From: Saccharomyces mikatae IFO 1815
Lineage: Eukaryota; Ascomycota; Saccharomycetes; Saccharomycetales; Saccharomycetaceae
Direction of reading: 5' to 3'
DNA length: 64,000 nt
Assembly (NCBI RefSeq): GCF_947241705.1
Contig: NC_079264.1
Span: forward strand, 372,001 to 436,000
Part shown: piece after piece, positions 10,222 through 20,656 of the stretch
Numbering within the stretch: position 1 is the first letter of the stretch
Layout of the letters: every line of letters starts with the position of its first letter
Position numbers and translations under genes: made by a program
Notes under the pieces: generated by a model
Database searches by the model: none
The model's input: only the letters and a program-made list of their open reading frames with translations
Told to the model about the DNA's origin: nothing

Positions 10222-10671
10222 ATGAATAAAATTCAGAAGATCAATGACGCAGAACTACAAAGTGGAATTCTCAGCCCGCATCATTCATGGCATAACGAAT
10301 ATAAAGATAATGCCTACATATATATTGGAAACCTGAACAGAGAATTAACGGAAGGAGACATACTAACAGTATTTTCAGAATATGGAGTACCTGTAGATAT
10401 AATAATTAGTAGGGATGAAAATACAGGGGAATCACAAGGCTATGCTTATTTAAAATATGAGGACCAAAGGTCAACGATCCTCGCAGTTGATAATCTAAAT
10501 GGATATAAAATCGGTGAGAGAGCCCTAAAAGTCGATCATACCTTTTATAGGCCAAAAAAGAGTTTACAAAAGTACTATGAAGCTGTGAAGAAAGAGCTAG
10601 AACGAGATATAGTACTTAGTGACGACGATAAGAAGCTGCTTATATCAACTAAAAATGACCAATCAGAATAA
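10222..10671 (+). CDS. IST3: Ist3/Snu17, RES-complex and U2 snRNP RRM protein
   Basis: 149 residues with one RRM at about 31-107: RNP2 is YIYIGN and RNP1 is SQGYAYLKY. A basic helix after the RRM (FYRPKKSLQKYYEAVKKELE) is the part that binds partners in the RES complex. S. cerevisiae Ist3 (148 aa) forms the trimeric RES complex with Bud13 and Pml1, joins the spliceosome at the activation step, and helps splicing and nuclear retention of pre-mRNA. It lies downstream of DJP1 on the same strand and is convergent with PAN1. Assignment rests on length, RRM type and position. Confidence 0.95.
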   Translation: MNKIQKINDAELQSGILSPHHSWHNEYKDNAYIYIGNLNRELTEGDILTVFSEYGVPVDIIISRDENTGESQGYAYLKYEDQRSTILAVDNLNGYKIGERALKVDHTFYRPKKSLQKYYEAVKKELERDIVLSDDDKKLLISTKNDQSE

Positions 10672-10796
10672 TATCCTCCTCTTTTATCGTAGCTTGTATC
10701 AATACAATTCATAAAAATATTAGATATCAGGGCTTTAATTCTGCATCCTTTCAGAGACTAATACATACATATTCTATAGAAAAGCAAGTTAATTCT

Positions 10797-13700
10797 TTAT
10801 GGTAGGGGTGGAGGTGGAGGGATGCCTGTAGGTGGAATTGATGGAATGCCTACAGGTGGGACTGGCAGAGCCCCTTCTTCCTCTTCGTCTGAACCGACTG
10901 ATTCGGGAATTGATAAAACATCATCATCGGAATCAGGTCCATACGCGCCCATATCCTCTTCGGAGCCATTTTTATTATTATCAGCTAGAACATTGATAGG
11001 TTCAGAAGTAGAAGCTTCTTCGGTTGGCAAAGATGGAGGTGGAGACAAGACGCTACCAGCTAATGCTGCTGTAGAAGTGCTTGATTTCTGCACAGCACCA
11101 GGTATTGGAGGAGCTAAGGGAATTGGTGGTCCCTGAGAAACATTAACAGCGGGTAAAGGTGGGGCCAATGGTTTAGGTGGCTCCTGAGTTACAGTAGGAA
11201 AAGCTGGAGCTCTTGAAATAGGTACACTTTCTTCATTAGAGTTATTAACCTGACGGAGTTCTGTTTCTGAAATAGAAGCAGTTCTCGGGATAGGGGCAGC
11301 AGATGGAACAGGAGCTGCAGGTAGAGTAGGGACAGCAAGTGTATGGTCAGGTTGACCAACACTTGCTTGCTCAACGTTATTTTTCACAGCTACGCGGTTG
11401 TTTGTCTCGTCATCATCGGACCATCCATCATCTTCACCTTCATCCAAGCCTCTTTGGATTCTTCTTTGCATTTCTGCAGCATGGGCATCGAAAGTAGATG
11501 TAGAGCTGGCTGATGTATCCCTGAAGTATGGATTATGGCCTGTCGATGTAGATGGCATATTGGTAATGTTTCTATTGGCGATGGGAGTAACAGTGGCAGG
11601 TACCGGGTTAGGGACATTAACTGAATGTTGCGAATAAGGCGCTGATGGTGCAACTGGTACAGTCTGAGGACCGTCCTTAGGGCCGCCAAAGTTATTTTGT
11701 TCTTTTCCTTCCTCTTCATCGCTTTCATTCTGAGCATCTTGAATTTGCTTACGTAAAGCTGCAAGTCTTTTTTCTTTCTCAGCCTTCTTTTTTAGTTTCA
11801 AACGTTTTAGTTCCTCTTGTAAACGCTTCTCCTCTTCATCTTCATCATAATCAGATTCTTGCTCTGCATCAGATACATGTTGAACGGGTTGAACGGGTTG
11901 AACGGGTTGAGAAGTTTCCACATAACTCTCTTTGAATGGAGTTTCTCTAGGCTCAATTGAATTGGAAGAACTTGCAACCTCTTCCGGTTGTTCTTGAGTG
12001 TTTTCATTTAAATTTGATCTAGGCCTTTGGGTCGCACTTCGTCTATTCTTATCGAACTTAGCTAATTTCTCCTTCATTCTCTTTTTTGCTTGTTCTTTGA
12101 GATACGCAGCTCTTTCTTCTGCAGTTTTGAATTGGGAATAAGAAGGCGACGAAGAACGATCACCGACAGGTGTTGGGGTTGAGGAAGGTACGAAAGGAGA
12201 TGACTCTGCAATCACTTTATTAGAATTTGACTTCAAATCATCCAAAAATTCACGAACACCATCTTCTAATCCTATGCCGAATTCCCACCTTTCAAAATCT
12301 TGATTGGATATCATATCTGACCCTGTCATTGTGGATTTCAAAGACGCAGAAATATCTGAAATAAATGATCTTATATCTTTGATAATATCTTGGTTCTTGC
12401 CATTTTCTTGTTGAATTTTCTCGATCTCGGCACTTTTCTGTTCATCTCCCATTGAAAGCGAATCCTCCGATTCTGATGGTTTCCCAGTTAGAGCAGACAT
12501 CCTTGCTCTCAACAGAGCTCTGCTCTTAGCCTTCTTCCTGTCATTTTCGGTTATCTCACCGTTTGGACCAGATCCAATAATTGAAGAAGGATTCTTTTTT
12601 TTATACAATTGGATTTTCGCATTGGTAATTTCGTTATCAATAGTAGATATTTCATTGAATAGGTTTGGAAGTTTCGCAATAATGGCGTCGAAACGGCTCG
12701 TCAAATCTGACGGAATAGAATTATCGTAAGAGTTTTTAGAGGTCTTAATATTTCTAATCTCGCTTTCTAATGCAGCAATATTCTTCAAATTAACTTCTCT
12801 TGAAAATTCAGCATACTTTGAACCCACTGTCTGTTTCTTAGCTACTTTATCTTCTGAAGTGTTGTCTTTCTGAAGAGAGACACTAGGATGATTCTCAACC
12901 TTAGCAGGAGGTGAAGAGAAGGAAGATGACTGTTCCTCATTCTTTGCTGAGTAAACCTTCTTACGATTTCTATAGTTTGGCAAAACGTCATCATCGTTAT
13001 TCTTGTAGTTCAGGGCATCAATTTTGCCAAATGAAGGCTTGTCTTTTATGGCAGTTGGTTCTGTCTTCAATTGGTTCTTCAAATTATCCAAAAGTTTTGT
13101 GCTGGAAGGAATCAAACCTGGAGGTAAAACGTTAGGAATGGGCTTCCCACTTAATTTACCATAAACCAAATGCATACCTAGTGCGAACTCTTGCTTATTT
13201 AACTGCCCAGTATTGTTTATATCACAAAGGTTCCATATTTGCTCCAAATCTGCACGATTTAAACCTGATTTTCTAAAAATTTCCACTGCCGTTGGTGAAT
13301 CTAACAAGCCTTTATTTTGAGTATCAAAAGTTTCAAAAATTTTATAAAACAAAGATTTTTCTTCTGTTGAAATTTTGTCCTGATTCGAGTTATCAATCAA
13401 GTTATTACCGAAGTTTGTTTGAGTATAGATTTCGTTATTACCAAACCCAGTCTTTTGAGCCGTTAATGGCATAGTAGCGCTGAAATTGGATGGTGGAAGA
13501 AATCCAGTTGGTTGGGGTTGCAGCCCAGTTACCTGAGATTGTAACCCTTGCTGATTAAAGGATAGATTGAGCATGCTTGCGTTATTGGTCTGTTGAGGCA
13601 TAACAGAACCATAACCTCCGGTATACTGAGATTGTAGGGCACCACCGGTCAATTGCGGTCCTAAGTTAATGCCAAAAGAAGTTTGTGGCATCATACCAGT

Positions 13701-15128
13701 TGCCTGAGGTTGCAAAGATACGGGTCCTCCCCCGGTAATTTGGGTGGTCAACCCGGAGGTACCGGTATTCATTGACATGTTAAAAGTGGTGGGTGCCATC
13801 ATTCCTGTGGATTGGGGATTCAGTGCTGGAACAACACCACCTCCAGTCATTTGGGATTGTAATGGAACACCAAAACTAGTTTGAGGCATGAAACCTGTTG
13901 GTTGAGGTTGTAGATTTTGTACGCCTGCGGTAATGAATTCGTCGAAAGGAGTCTTTGGAGCATCGTTAGCGGAAGAATCCTGGTTCGCAATGCTTAAATT
14001 GATAGCATCAATAAAACTTGAGACTTCATTTTTCGTCTTTGAGTCCAATTCGTAAGGGACGGAGTCACCTTGTAAGACATCGTTGATCAAATGCATTGCC
14101 AATGCAAATTCAGGAAACAGTAACTCACCTGCTTTTGAAGTATCACAGAGGGTCCAGATTTTTGCCAATTGGGATGGTGGCAAGCCGGATCTCATCAGAA
14201 TTTTTCTACAATTAGCGCCGGAAACAGTATTGGAACCGTTGGTAACAACTGATCTGAAAAGAGTCTCAAACTTCGCTTGATCTTGTGCAGTAATAAAAGA
14301 TAATCTCATAGCAGGAATTTTAATATCATTGTTAAGACCATTGTTGGCGAATGAGTTGACAAAGCCAGTGGCAGTAGGCTTTAATGGCTCCAAGGGAGGT
14401 TGATTTTGCGGTTGAACATAAAATCCTGTTTGCTGCGGCTTCAAGGGTTGCAAAGGCTGTGTTTGCTGAGAAGAAGGAGGAGGAAATTGCTGGGACTGAT
14501 CTTGATAATACCCTGTACCTTGAACTTGAAGAGGTTGCTGAGCTTGAAGAGGTTGCTGAGCTTGATTAGTAGAAATCAAATTGGGCGTTGATACATAATA
14601 GCCGGTCCCCTGAGATTGCAAAGGTTGCGCTGCGTGTGCATTTGCAGTATTACCAGACTGATAATAACCCGTGCCTTGAGGCTGTATGGATTGTAACTGA
14701 GGCTGTTGAGCCGGGTTAAGCGTCGGCATGGTACCAGTAGTATTCATCATAGGCATACTGACGCCGATGTTGGCATTAGGCACGTAGCCAGTATGCTGTG
14801 GTTTCACCTGTTGTTGTTGAGACTGTTGGTCAAACCTATCATTACCATATAGATTATTGTTATTAACGTTACTATTGTAGCCCGTCTGAGGCTGTTGCGG
14901 CATATTAGTGTAAGAATTGCCAAAGTTTTGAGCCATTCCACCAATTCCAGTCGTCTGAGGTTGGTTGAACATCATTTGCTGTTGTGGTTGAGGCTGACCT
15001 TGAGTTTGGTTAATGGATTGACCTTGCTGTTGCTGCGGGTAGAATCCAGTCCGCTGCTGCTGTTGCTGCTGTTGCTGCTGCTGCTGCTGCTGGTAACCCA
15101 TGCCTTGCTGCTGGTACGGGTTATACAT
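10797..15128 (-). CDS. PAN1: Pan1, EH-domain endocytic scaffold and Arp2/3 activator
   Basis: 1443 residues (S. cerevisiae 1480). The N-terminus is Gln-rich with a 13-residue polyQ run. Two EH domains lie at about residues 275-365 ([20 protein letters not shown]) and 585-670 ([20 protein letters not shown]), both with EF-hand-like loops. Around them are many LxxQxTG motifs ([35 protein letters not shown], and others), which are the phosphorylation sites of the Ark1/Prk1 kinases. A coiled-coil region follows (about 780-880), then a basic/acidic helical stretch, the Arp2/3-binding acidic tryptophan motif DGWSDDDE, and a proline-rich C-terminus ending in PPPPPLP. The family scaffolds clathrin-mediated endocytosis with End3 and Sla1 at cortical patches. 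Repeat number differences probably explain the shorter length. Confidence 0.97.
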   Translation of the reverse strand: MYNPYQQQGMGYQQQQQQQQQQQQQRTGFYPQQQQGQSINQTQGQPQPQQQMMFNQPQTTGIGGMAQNFGNSYTNMPQQPQTGYNSNVNNNNLYGNDRFDQQSQQQQVKPQHTGYVPNANIGVSMPMMNTTGTMPTLNPAQQPQLQSIQPQGTGYYQSGNTANAHAAQPLQSQGTGYYVSTPNLISTNQAQQPLQAQQPLQVQGTGYYQDQSQQFPPPSSQQTQPLQPLKPQQTGFYVQPQNQPPLEPLKPTATGFVNSFANNGLNNDIKIPAMRLSFITAQDQAKFETLFRSVVTNGSNTVSGANCRKILMRSGLPPSQLAKIWTLCDTSKAGELLFPEFALAMHLINDVLQGDSVPYELDSKTKNEVSSFIDAINLSIANQDSSANDAPKTPFDEFITAGVQNLQPQPTGFMPQTSFGVPLQSQMTGGGVVPALNPQSTGMMAPTTFNMSMNTGTSGLTTQITGGGPVSLQPQATGMMPQTSFGINLGPQLTGGALQSQYTGGYGSVMPQQTNNASMLNLSFNQQGLQSQVTGLQPQPTGFLPPSNFSATMPLTAQKTGFGNNEIYTQTNFGNNLIDNSNQDKISTEEKSLFYKIFETFDTQNKGLLDSPTAVEIFRKSGLNRADLEQIWNLCDINNTGQLNKQEFALGMHLVYGKLSGKPIPNVLPPGLIPSSTKLLDNLKNQLKTEPTAIKDKPSFGKIDALNYKNNDDDVLPNYRNRKKVYSAKNEEQSSSFSSPPAKVENHPSVSLQKDNTSEDKVAKKQTVGSKYAEFSREVNLKNIAALESEIRNIKTSKNSYDNSIPSDLTSRFDAIIAKLPNLFNEISTIDNEITNAKIQLYKKKNPSSIIGSGPNGEITENDRKKAKSRALLRARMSALTGKPSESEDSLSMGDEQKSAEIEKIQQENGKNQDIIKDIRSFISDISASLKSTMTGSDMISNQDFERWEFGIGLEDGVREFLDDLKSNSNKVIAESSPFVPSSTPTPVGDRSSSPSYSQFKTAEERAAYLKEQAKKRMKEKLAKFDKNRRSATQRPRSNLNENTQEQPEEVASSSNSIEPRETPFKESYVETSQPVQPVQPVQHVSDAEQESDYDEDEEEKRLQEELKRLKLKKKAEKEKRLAALRKQIQDAQNESDEEEGKEQNNFGGPKDGPQTVPVAPSAPYSQHSVNVPNPVPATVTPIANRNITNMPSTSTGHNPYFRDTSASSTSTFDAHAAEMQRRIQRGLDEGEDDGWSDDDETNNRVAVKNNVEQASVGQPDHTLAVPTLPAAPVPSAAPIPRTASISETELRQVNNSNEESVPISRAPAFPTVTQEPPKPLAPPLPAVNVSQGPPIPLAPPIPGAVQKSSTSTAALAGSVLSPPPSLPTEEASTSEPINVLADNNKNGSEEDMGAYGPDSDDDVLSIPESVGSDEEEEGALPVPPVGIPSIPPTGIPPPPPLP
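15054..15092 (-). repeat. CAG/CTG trinucleotide repeat coding polyQ in PAN1
   Basis: Thirteen consecutive Gln codons, mostly CAG with a few CAA, near the PAN1 N-terminus. Such runs vary in length between strains. Confidence 0.9.
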
Positions 15129-15646
15129 TATTCAGTTGTACAGTTTAGCAAGTTTGTGTGGCTGATAGATTTATCTCTTCTCTAACTTCTCGATCTGCGT
15201 TTCATCAATAGATCTATTCAATTATTTCTGATGCATTTTCTTCTTCCCAAACCAGCTTTTGCCCCTAACAAGAAAAAAAAAGTCCTTAACGTGTCACGTG
15301 ATCAGACCGATTAGTAGTAAGACAGAATAGGCGTAGCTATAACATAAGGAAAAGAGGCCAATTGCTGCTCTAAGGCCACCAAAGATTCGTGGCTTAGCAA
15401 GTTCAGGCCTTGTTTCTTTAAAGGATCACCACAACAGACCAAATCGCGCGTAATTAGCTCGTTTTGATTATGTTGATAATTAGTAACTAATCAGCGTGTG
15501 TTTTATATACCACTTTATATAATTTAAGAAAGAACACCTTATTCTTAATCATTACAACTTAATAAACTACTAATTAACAACAAAGTTGAATAAACATTTG
15601 AATACTATAAAGAATATGTATGTGTTAACAATTTAACGAATTAATA
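15129..15646. other. Intergenic: PAN1 promoter and tRNA upstream region
   Basis: This 518-bp stretch lies upstream of PAN1 (leftward) and of the tRNA gene (rightward). It contains a CACGTG E-box within GTGTCACGTGATC at about 15293-15301, a possible Cbf1 site, and the possible LTR relic listed separately. No coding region is convincing. Confidence 0.55.
15471..15582. mobile_element. Possible solo-LTR relic (Ty4/Tsu4-like or other), fossil
   Basis: An A/T-rich block that begins TGTTG and ends CAACA, the inverted ends of yeast copia-type Ty LTRs, and lies 64 bp upstream of a tRNA gene, where Ty elements prefer to insert. At 112 bp it is much shorter than a normal LTR of about 330-370 bp, and I see no matching target-site duplication. 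If real it is an old, decayed fragment. Chance TGTTG/CAACA ends in A/T-rich DNA are an alternative. Confidence 0.25.
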
Positions 15647-15718
15647 TCCGATATAGTGTAACGGCTATCACATCACGCTTTCACCGTGGAGACCGGGGTT
15701 CGACTCCCCGTATCGGAG
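15647..15718 (+). tRNA. tE(UUC)I: tRNA-Glu, anticodon UUC
   Basis: A 72-nt cloverleaf without intron. The acceptor stem pairs TCCGATA (15647-15653) with TATCGGA (15711-15717), with discriminator G at 15718. The anticodon stem TCACG/CGTGG frames the seven-base loop CTTTCAC, anticodon TTC. The internal B box GGTTCGACTCC is at 15697-15707. T-runs starting about 15724 and 15730 act as the RNA polymerase III terminator. Position between PAN1 and EGH1 matches the chromosome IX Glu tRNA of S. cerevisiae. Confidence 0.98.
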
Positions 15719-15946
15719 CTCTTATTTTCTTTTTTCTGATTTCCAATCACCTTCGTTTAAGGGTTTCTCTATATTGCTGGTGGGCCTTGACGATGAAAAT
15801 GATAAAAAGAGTAATGATCACAGGGCAATTAAATATAGATCTCGAGCTATATTTTTTAGTTGAAGTAGTTTTCTCGATAGTTTTCCTCTTTTTTATCTCT
15901 CTTTTTCCTCATATCTTTATTTCTGAGTTCGATAAGAACCTACCAT

Positions 15947-18244
15947 ATGCCTGCCAAAATACATATTTCTGCAAACGGTGAGTTTTGTGATGAAGATGGT
16001 AGTGTGATTCAATTGCGAGGGGTCAACCTGGACCCCTCGGTTAAAATTCCTGCCAAGCCATTTTTATCGACTCACGCTCCCATATCAGATAGTACATTTT
16101 TTGACGATGCTGATAAAGTCAGCTTCATTAATCACCCCTTAATTCCTGAAGATATCGAACAGCATATCATAAGATTGAAGTCTTTGGGTTACAATACTAT
16201 CCGGTTTCCATTTACTTGGGAATCGCTCGAACACGCTGGCCCAGGACAATACGATTTTGACTATATGGACTATGTTATCGAGGTATTAACCAAAATTAAC
16301 AGCGCACAACAAGGCATGTACGTTTATTTGGATCCTCACCAAGATGTGTGGTCTAGGTTTAGTGGAGGATCCGGAGCACCGCTATGGACTTTATACTGTG
16401 CAGGTTTTCAACCTGCAAACTTCCTTGCCACTGAAGCAGCAATTCTACATAACTATTATATTGACCCAAAGACAGGGAGAGAAGTCGACAAAGACGAAGA
16501 GTCATATCTTAAGATGGTTTGGCCCACGAACTATTTTAAGTTGGCATGCCAAACAATGTTCACGTTGTTCTTTGGTGGGAAGCAATTCGCTCCCAAATGC
16601 ATAATCAATGGAAAAAACATCCAAGATTATTTACAAGGAAAGTTTAATGATGCGATCATGGCGTTGTGCAAGAGAATAAAGGACAAGGCTCCCGAATTAT
16701 TTGAAAGCAATTGTGTCATCGGATTAGAGTCTATAAACGAACCAAACTGTGGTTATATTGGTGAAACAAATCTTGATGCGATCCCGAAAGAGAGAGACCT
16801 GAAACTGGGTCGAACACCAACGGCATTCCAGAGCTTTCTACTAGGTGAAGGTATTGAATGTACCGTAGACCAATACAAGAAAACATTTTTTGGGTTTTCT
16901 AAGGGGAAGCCGTGTACGGTCAATCCCAAAGGTAAAAAAGCTTGGTTGAGTGCTCAAGAAAGAGATATGATAGATGCGAAATATAACTGGGAAAGAAATC
17001 CTGAATGGAAACCAAACACTTGTATATGGAAGCTTCATGGTGTTTGGGAAACTCAGGAAAATAAAAGCCCCGTATTGCTCAAGCCCAATTACTTCAGCCA
17101 AATTGATGAAACGATATTTATAAACAATCATTTTGTTGAGTACTATACTGGGATATATAAAAAGTTCAGGGCTTTTGATAAAGAATTATTTATAATAATA
17201 CAACCACCGGTAATGAAACCACCACCCAACTTACAGAATTCTGAAATTTTGGATAATAGAACAATCTGCGCATGTCATTTTTATGATGGCATGACTCTAA
17301 TGTATAAAACATGGAATAAACGAATCGGTATAGACACGTATGGCCTGGTAAACAAAAAATACTTAAATCCTGCGTTTGCTGTGGTGCTTGGCGAAAACAA
17401 CATACGGAAATGCATCAGGAAGCAATTATCAGAAATGCAAAAGGACGCTAAAGCTATGCTTGGTAAAAAGGTGCCCGTATTTTTCACCGAAATTGGCATA
17501 CCATTTGACATGGACGACAAGAAGGCATATATTACGAATGATTATTCTTCCCAGACCGCTGCTTTGGATGCTCTTGGGTTTGCACTGGAAGGAAGCAATC
17601 TTTCTTACAGTTTATGGTGTTACTGCAGTATTAATTCACATGCATGGGGTGACAATTGGAATAATGAAGATTTTTCTATTTGGTCACCAGATGACAAACC
17701 ACTGTACCATAATACTCAATCAAAAACTCCGACACGAGAACCATCTCCAGCTTCTACCGCTGTTTCAGTATCCACCCCCAAATCGAAGTCGAGTTCTCTT
17801 TCACAGCCGCCAAGTTTCATAAAGCCACATGGTAAACTAGAATTAGATAGCCCATCATGTACTTTAGAGATCGACTTATCAGGGTTTAGAGCTCTTGATG
17901 CTATAATGAGACCATTTCCCATAAAAATACATGGAACATTTGAGTTTGCCGAGTTTAACTTACATAACAAATCTTACCTTCTAAAAATAATTGGTAAAAC
18001 AACACCTGAACGGACAACAGTCCCTACATATATTTTTGTACCACGCCACCACTTCACGCCAAGTCATTTGTCAATCCGTTCATCTTCAGGTCATTACACT
18101 TATAACGCGAACTACCAGGTTCTTGAATGGTTCCACGAGTCTGGTTATCAGTTCATTGAAATATGTGTAAAATCCAGGTCAAGGTGCAGTACACCTGGGA
18201 GTGACGATTCCAACGACTTGCCAGCGGAATGTATTATCAGCTAA
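15947..18244 (+). CDS. EGH1: Egh1, steryl-beta-glucosidase (GH5 family)
   Basis: 765 residues (S. cerevisiae 764). The N-terminal part is a glycoside hydrolase family 5 barrel beginning LRGVNLDPSVK. The acid/base glutamate lies in LESINEPN (E265) and the nucleophile in FFTEIGIPFD (E515), as expected for clan GH-A. A Ser/Pro-rich linker around 590-620 leads to a C-terminal beta-sandwich domain typical of the EGCrP2 type. The yeast enzyme hydrolyses ergosteryl-beta-glucoside, and the related fungal enzymes clear glucosylceramides or sterol glucosides, affecting vacuole and autophagy function. No signal peptide is seen, in line with an intracellular enzyme. The start ATG at 15947 matches the known N-terminus MPAKIHIS. 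Confidence 0.95.
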   Translation: MPAKIHISANGEFCDEDGSVIQLRGVNLDPSVKIPAKPFLSTHAPISDSTFFDDADKVSFINHPLIPEDIEQHIIRLKSLGYNTIRFPFTWESLEHAGPGQYDFDYMDYVIEVLTKINSAQQGMYVYLDPHQDVWSRFSGGSGAPLWTLYCAGFQPANFLATEAAILHNYYIDPKTGREVDKDEESYLKMVWPTNYFKLACQTMFTLFFGGKQFAPKCIINGKNIQDYLQGKFNDAIMALCKRIKDKAPELFESNCVIGLESINEPNCGYIGETNLDAIPKERDLKLGRTPTAFQSFLLGEGIECTVDQYKKTFFGFSKGKPCTVNPKGKKAWLSAQERDMIDAKYNWERNPEWKPNTCIWKLHGVWETQENKSPVLLKPNYFSQIDETIFINNHFVEYYTGIYKKFRAFDKELFIIIQPPVMKPPPNLQNSEILDNRTICACHFYDGMTLMYKTWNKRIGIDTYGLVNKKYLNPAFAVVLGENNIRKCIRKQLSEMQKDAKAMLGKKVPVFFTEIGIPFDMDDKKAYITNDYSSQTAALDALGFALEGSNLSYSLWCYCSINSHAWGDNWNNEDFSIWSPDDKPLYHNTQSKTPTREPSPASTAVSVSTPKSKSSSLSQPPSFIKPHGKLELDSPSCTLEIDLSGFRALDAIMRPFPIKIHGTFEFAEFNLHNKSYLLKIIGKTTPERTTVPTYIFVPRHHFTPSHLSIRSSSGHYTYNANYQVLEWFHESGYQFIEICVKSRSRCSTPGSDDSNDLPAECIIS

Positions 18245-18320
18245 ACATAATTGAACCAGGGGCTATAGTAGTTATGTATACGTATGTATCTTTTTTTATT
18301 GTTACAGAAAGATCCCGCCA

Positions 18321-19550
18321 TCAGAAATCCAAAGAAGCCGATTCATCGTCATCTTCACGTTCCCTCTTAATTGAACCCAGTTCATTCTTGAGAAGAGAAC
18401 TCACATATGTTTGAAATTGATCAATAAAAGGTTGCAAAGACGTTAATGAAACGTCGTTTTTTTTCTCCATTTCTATTTGTAGTTCGATTAGTTTTGGTGC
18501 TTTCTCCGGAGTAAATGATTCATCAATGGGCACACATACATTCCCAGTAGCAGGATGAATACAAAACGGGGCCTTCAACAAATGAATTGTTTGCTTTGTA
18601 ACTTCCACGTCCAGCTTAGGATAAAGTGTCATTAATACGAGATCTTCTTTACATTCACGTAACCTGCTTATGTGAGAGTCTTGCTTGAGACCTTTGAAAA
18701 GCGACGAAGCTAATCGATCTATATCGTTCCACTTTTCTTTGCTCGATCTCCCAGGATTGTCCAACCAATATTTCTTTAATGAATCAATCAATTGTTTGTC
18801 ATGTAAAGCAGGCAGTAAAGTTTGTATTGCATGTTGGTCATCTTCCCAGGGATTTTGCTCCTCAAGCATTATGCTGATAAAGAACGGTTTCAATTGCTCC
18901 AATGAACGTGCCAGATGAGGGTGGTAAGGCCTCTTCAAAGCCAGTCTTCTATCGGAATTTCTATCTCTAACAACGTTAACATAATCCAAAACATTCCTTC
19001 GTTGTAGGTCCGTCAAAGCCCGGGCCCGTTTGTCACTTACCCAACAATGAGCACCACGTCTACCTGAAAACACCCAAATAAAGTCCTTATAGCCAAAATC
19101 TTCTGTCAGAGCCGTGTTCATAATTTTCATGGCTAAAGATATAAATTTCCAACACTTAGAACAGACTTGGGCCCCGGAGCAACATGTCCTGAAAGCATCG
19201 TAATCATCCATATCAATATCAAATACCAGCTCCTTTTCTAAAGCTTTCAGTTCACTTTTCAGGAGAGTATCACGTTCCCTTGGCGGTTTGTTATATATGG
19301 CACCAATTTCGAACCTATCTGGGTTGGCTCTTTCTATCTGCGCTTTGAACTCTTGCACAGAGTTAAAGGAGTTATACCTCTTGTAAGCACCAGACCTGAA
19401 GGCCATAGCGAACTCCCTGTTAATCATATCCCTAGAAGGCTTGGGCGAATGATTCAGCCAGTTAAAAATGTGTTTGAACGGATAGAGTGATTTATAGTAG
19501 TACTCCATGTCTGAAGAGCTTGGCCCATTGGCCTTGATCGAGTCGGTCAT
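18321..19550 (-). CDS. PRI1: Pri1, catalytic small subunit of DNA primase
   Basis: 409 residues, identical in length to the S. cerevisiae protein. The primase catalytic aspartates lie in DIDMDDYD (D111 and D113), followed directly by the structural zinc-binding region CCSGAQVCSKCWKF (C123/C124, C130, C133). The RGAHCWVSDKRAR stretch, with the conserved His that contacts the nucleotide, follows near residue 165. With Pri2, Pol1 and Pol12 it forms the DNA polymerase alpha-primase complex in the nucleus, making RNA primers for leading-strand starts and every Okazaki fragment. It is essential in yeast. It is convergent with EGH1, with 76 bp between stop codons, and divergent from MSL1. Confidence 0.97.
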   Translation of the reverse strand: MTDSIKANGPSSSDMEYYYKSLYPFKHIFNWLNHSPKPSRDMINREFAMAFRSGAYKRYNSFNSVQEFKAQIERANPDRFEIGAIYNKPPRERDTLLKSELKALEKELVFDIDMDDYDAFRTCCSGAQVCSKCWKFISLAMKIMNTALTEDFGYKDFIWVFSGRRGAHCWVSDKRARALTDLQRRNVLDYVNVVRDRNSDRRLALKRPYHPHLARSLEQLKPFFISIMLEEQNPWEDDQHAIQTLLPALHDKQLIDSLKKYWLDNPGRSSKEKWNDIDRLASSLFKGLKQDSHISRLRECKEDLVLMTLYPKLDVEVTKQTIHLLKAPFCIHPATGNVCVPIDESFTPEKAPKLIELQIEMEKKNDVSLTSLQPFIDQFQTYVSSLLKNELGSIKREREDDDESASLDF

Positions 19551-19780
19551 GATGTTAATACAACGGATCTTTGACTTGCTGTAGCTATTTTTTGTTGCTA
19601 TTATGACACGCTTTTCTCTTTAGATTTTACCTATTTAAGATTAATTTTTTCATCTTTTTGGCGTTACAAAACTTTTCAACCTGAAAGGAGAATAGATAAA
19701 GGAAGCAAAGGACACTAAACATAGAATACACGAGCAAAATTTTCCAGGACTGATTCATCTCTTTCAAATCTAGCATATAA

Positions 19781-20116
19781 ATGGTCGAACCAGTAAGGAA
19801 AAAGCAGAAGATCGATCGCGGTACTCATCATATTGGGACTGAACCAGTGACAGAAGCCAAAAATACACTGTATATTAGCCAGCTAAATGAAAAGATTAAC
19901 ATGCAACGACTGCGAGTAAACCTGTTTCTGCTATTTGCTACATTCGGAGAGGTATTAAAGATTAGCATGAATTTCAAGAAACAGCGGGGCCAAGCATTCA
20001 TCACCATGAGAACCATCGATCAAGCAAGTTTGGCCCAAATTTCATTGAACGGCGAACTATTCTTTGGAAAGCCTTTAAAAGTTGAATTTAGTAAGAGTGA
20101 AACAAAAACGCTATGA
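19781..20116 (+). CDS. MSL1: Msl1, U2 snRNP B'' RRM protein
   Basis: 111 residues, the same size as the S. cerevisiae protein. It is a single RRM: RNP2 LYISQL near residues 28-33 and RNP1 RGQAFITM near 68-75, with the short loops and NEKI segment of the U1A/U2B'' family. It binds stem-loop IV of U2 snRNA together with Lea1 (U2A') in the nucleus. Unlike animal U2B'' it has no second RRM. Its start is 231 bp from the PRI1 start on the other strand. Confidence 0.95.
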   Translation: MVEPVRKKQKIDRGTHHIGTEPVTEAKNTLYISQLNEKINMQRLRVNLFLLFATFGEVLKISMNFKKQRGQAFITMRTIDQASLAQISLNGELFFGKPLKVEFSKSETKTL

Positions 20117-20656
20117 TTGACGTGACACCATATTCTATTCATGATGGTATGAATATGTCCAGAAGAGCTGTCATAGGATTCAAGAGAACAATACAATCAG
20201 ATTAGATATAGCCATGTAACCTGTAGCAATATGATAATTAGTGAAACAGGTAACATAGCATCCTACGTCATAAGGGTGTAGACATGGGAAGTCTGTGGCA
20301 GAAAGAGCCTACTGAAGAGACATTTCTGCAGGGAGACTTTGTGTAATTGATTCAAACAATACAGGGACAAAAAAGAGGTACTTAATTTGTCGGAAGACTC
20401 GGTTGCATCCTTTGCAAGCGGTAATTGAGTATATATAAGAGCTTAATAGAGTGTAATTGTAGTATAGTTCAGTGGTCATATATGTGACCTCGTTTTGAAT
20501 GATATTTATTTCTAGTAGAAGCAAAAAATTCAAAATGATAAACAAAGCAAAGTAAACACCAAAAAGAAGCGCCAATTGATGAAGCACAAAGCGTTTACCA
20601 GAGTTGTGATACCGGGCCTCTTATTACACTCAAAGTTTTGAACGCTTCTACAGAGG
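20117..20656. other. Intergenic: MSL1 3' region and DSN1 promoter
   Basis: A 540-bp tandem gap. I see no RNA gene, repeat or supported coding region. A stretch TGAGTATATATAAGAGC near 20426-20442 could be a TATA element, about 215 bp from the DSN1 ATG. Confidence 0.5.
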
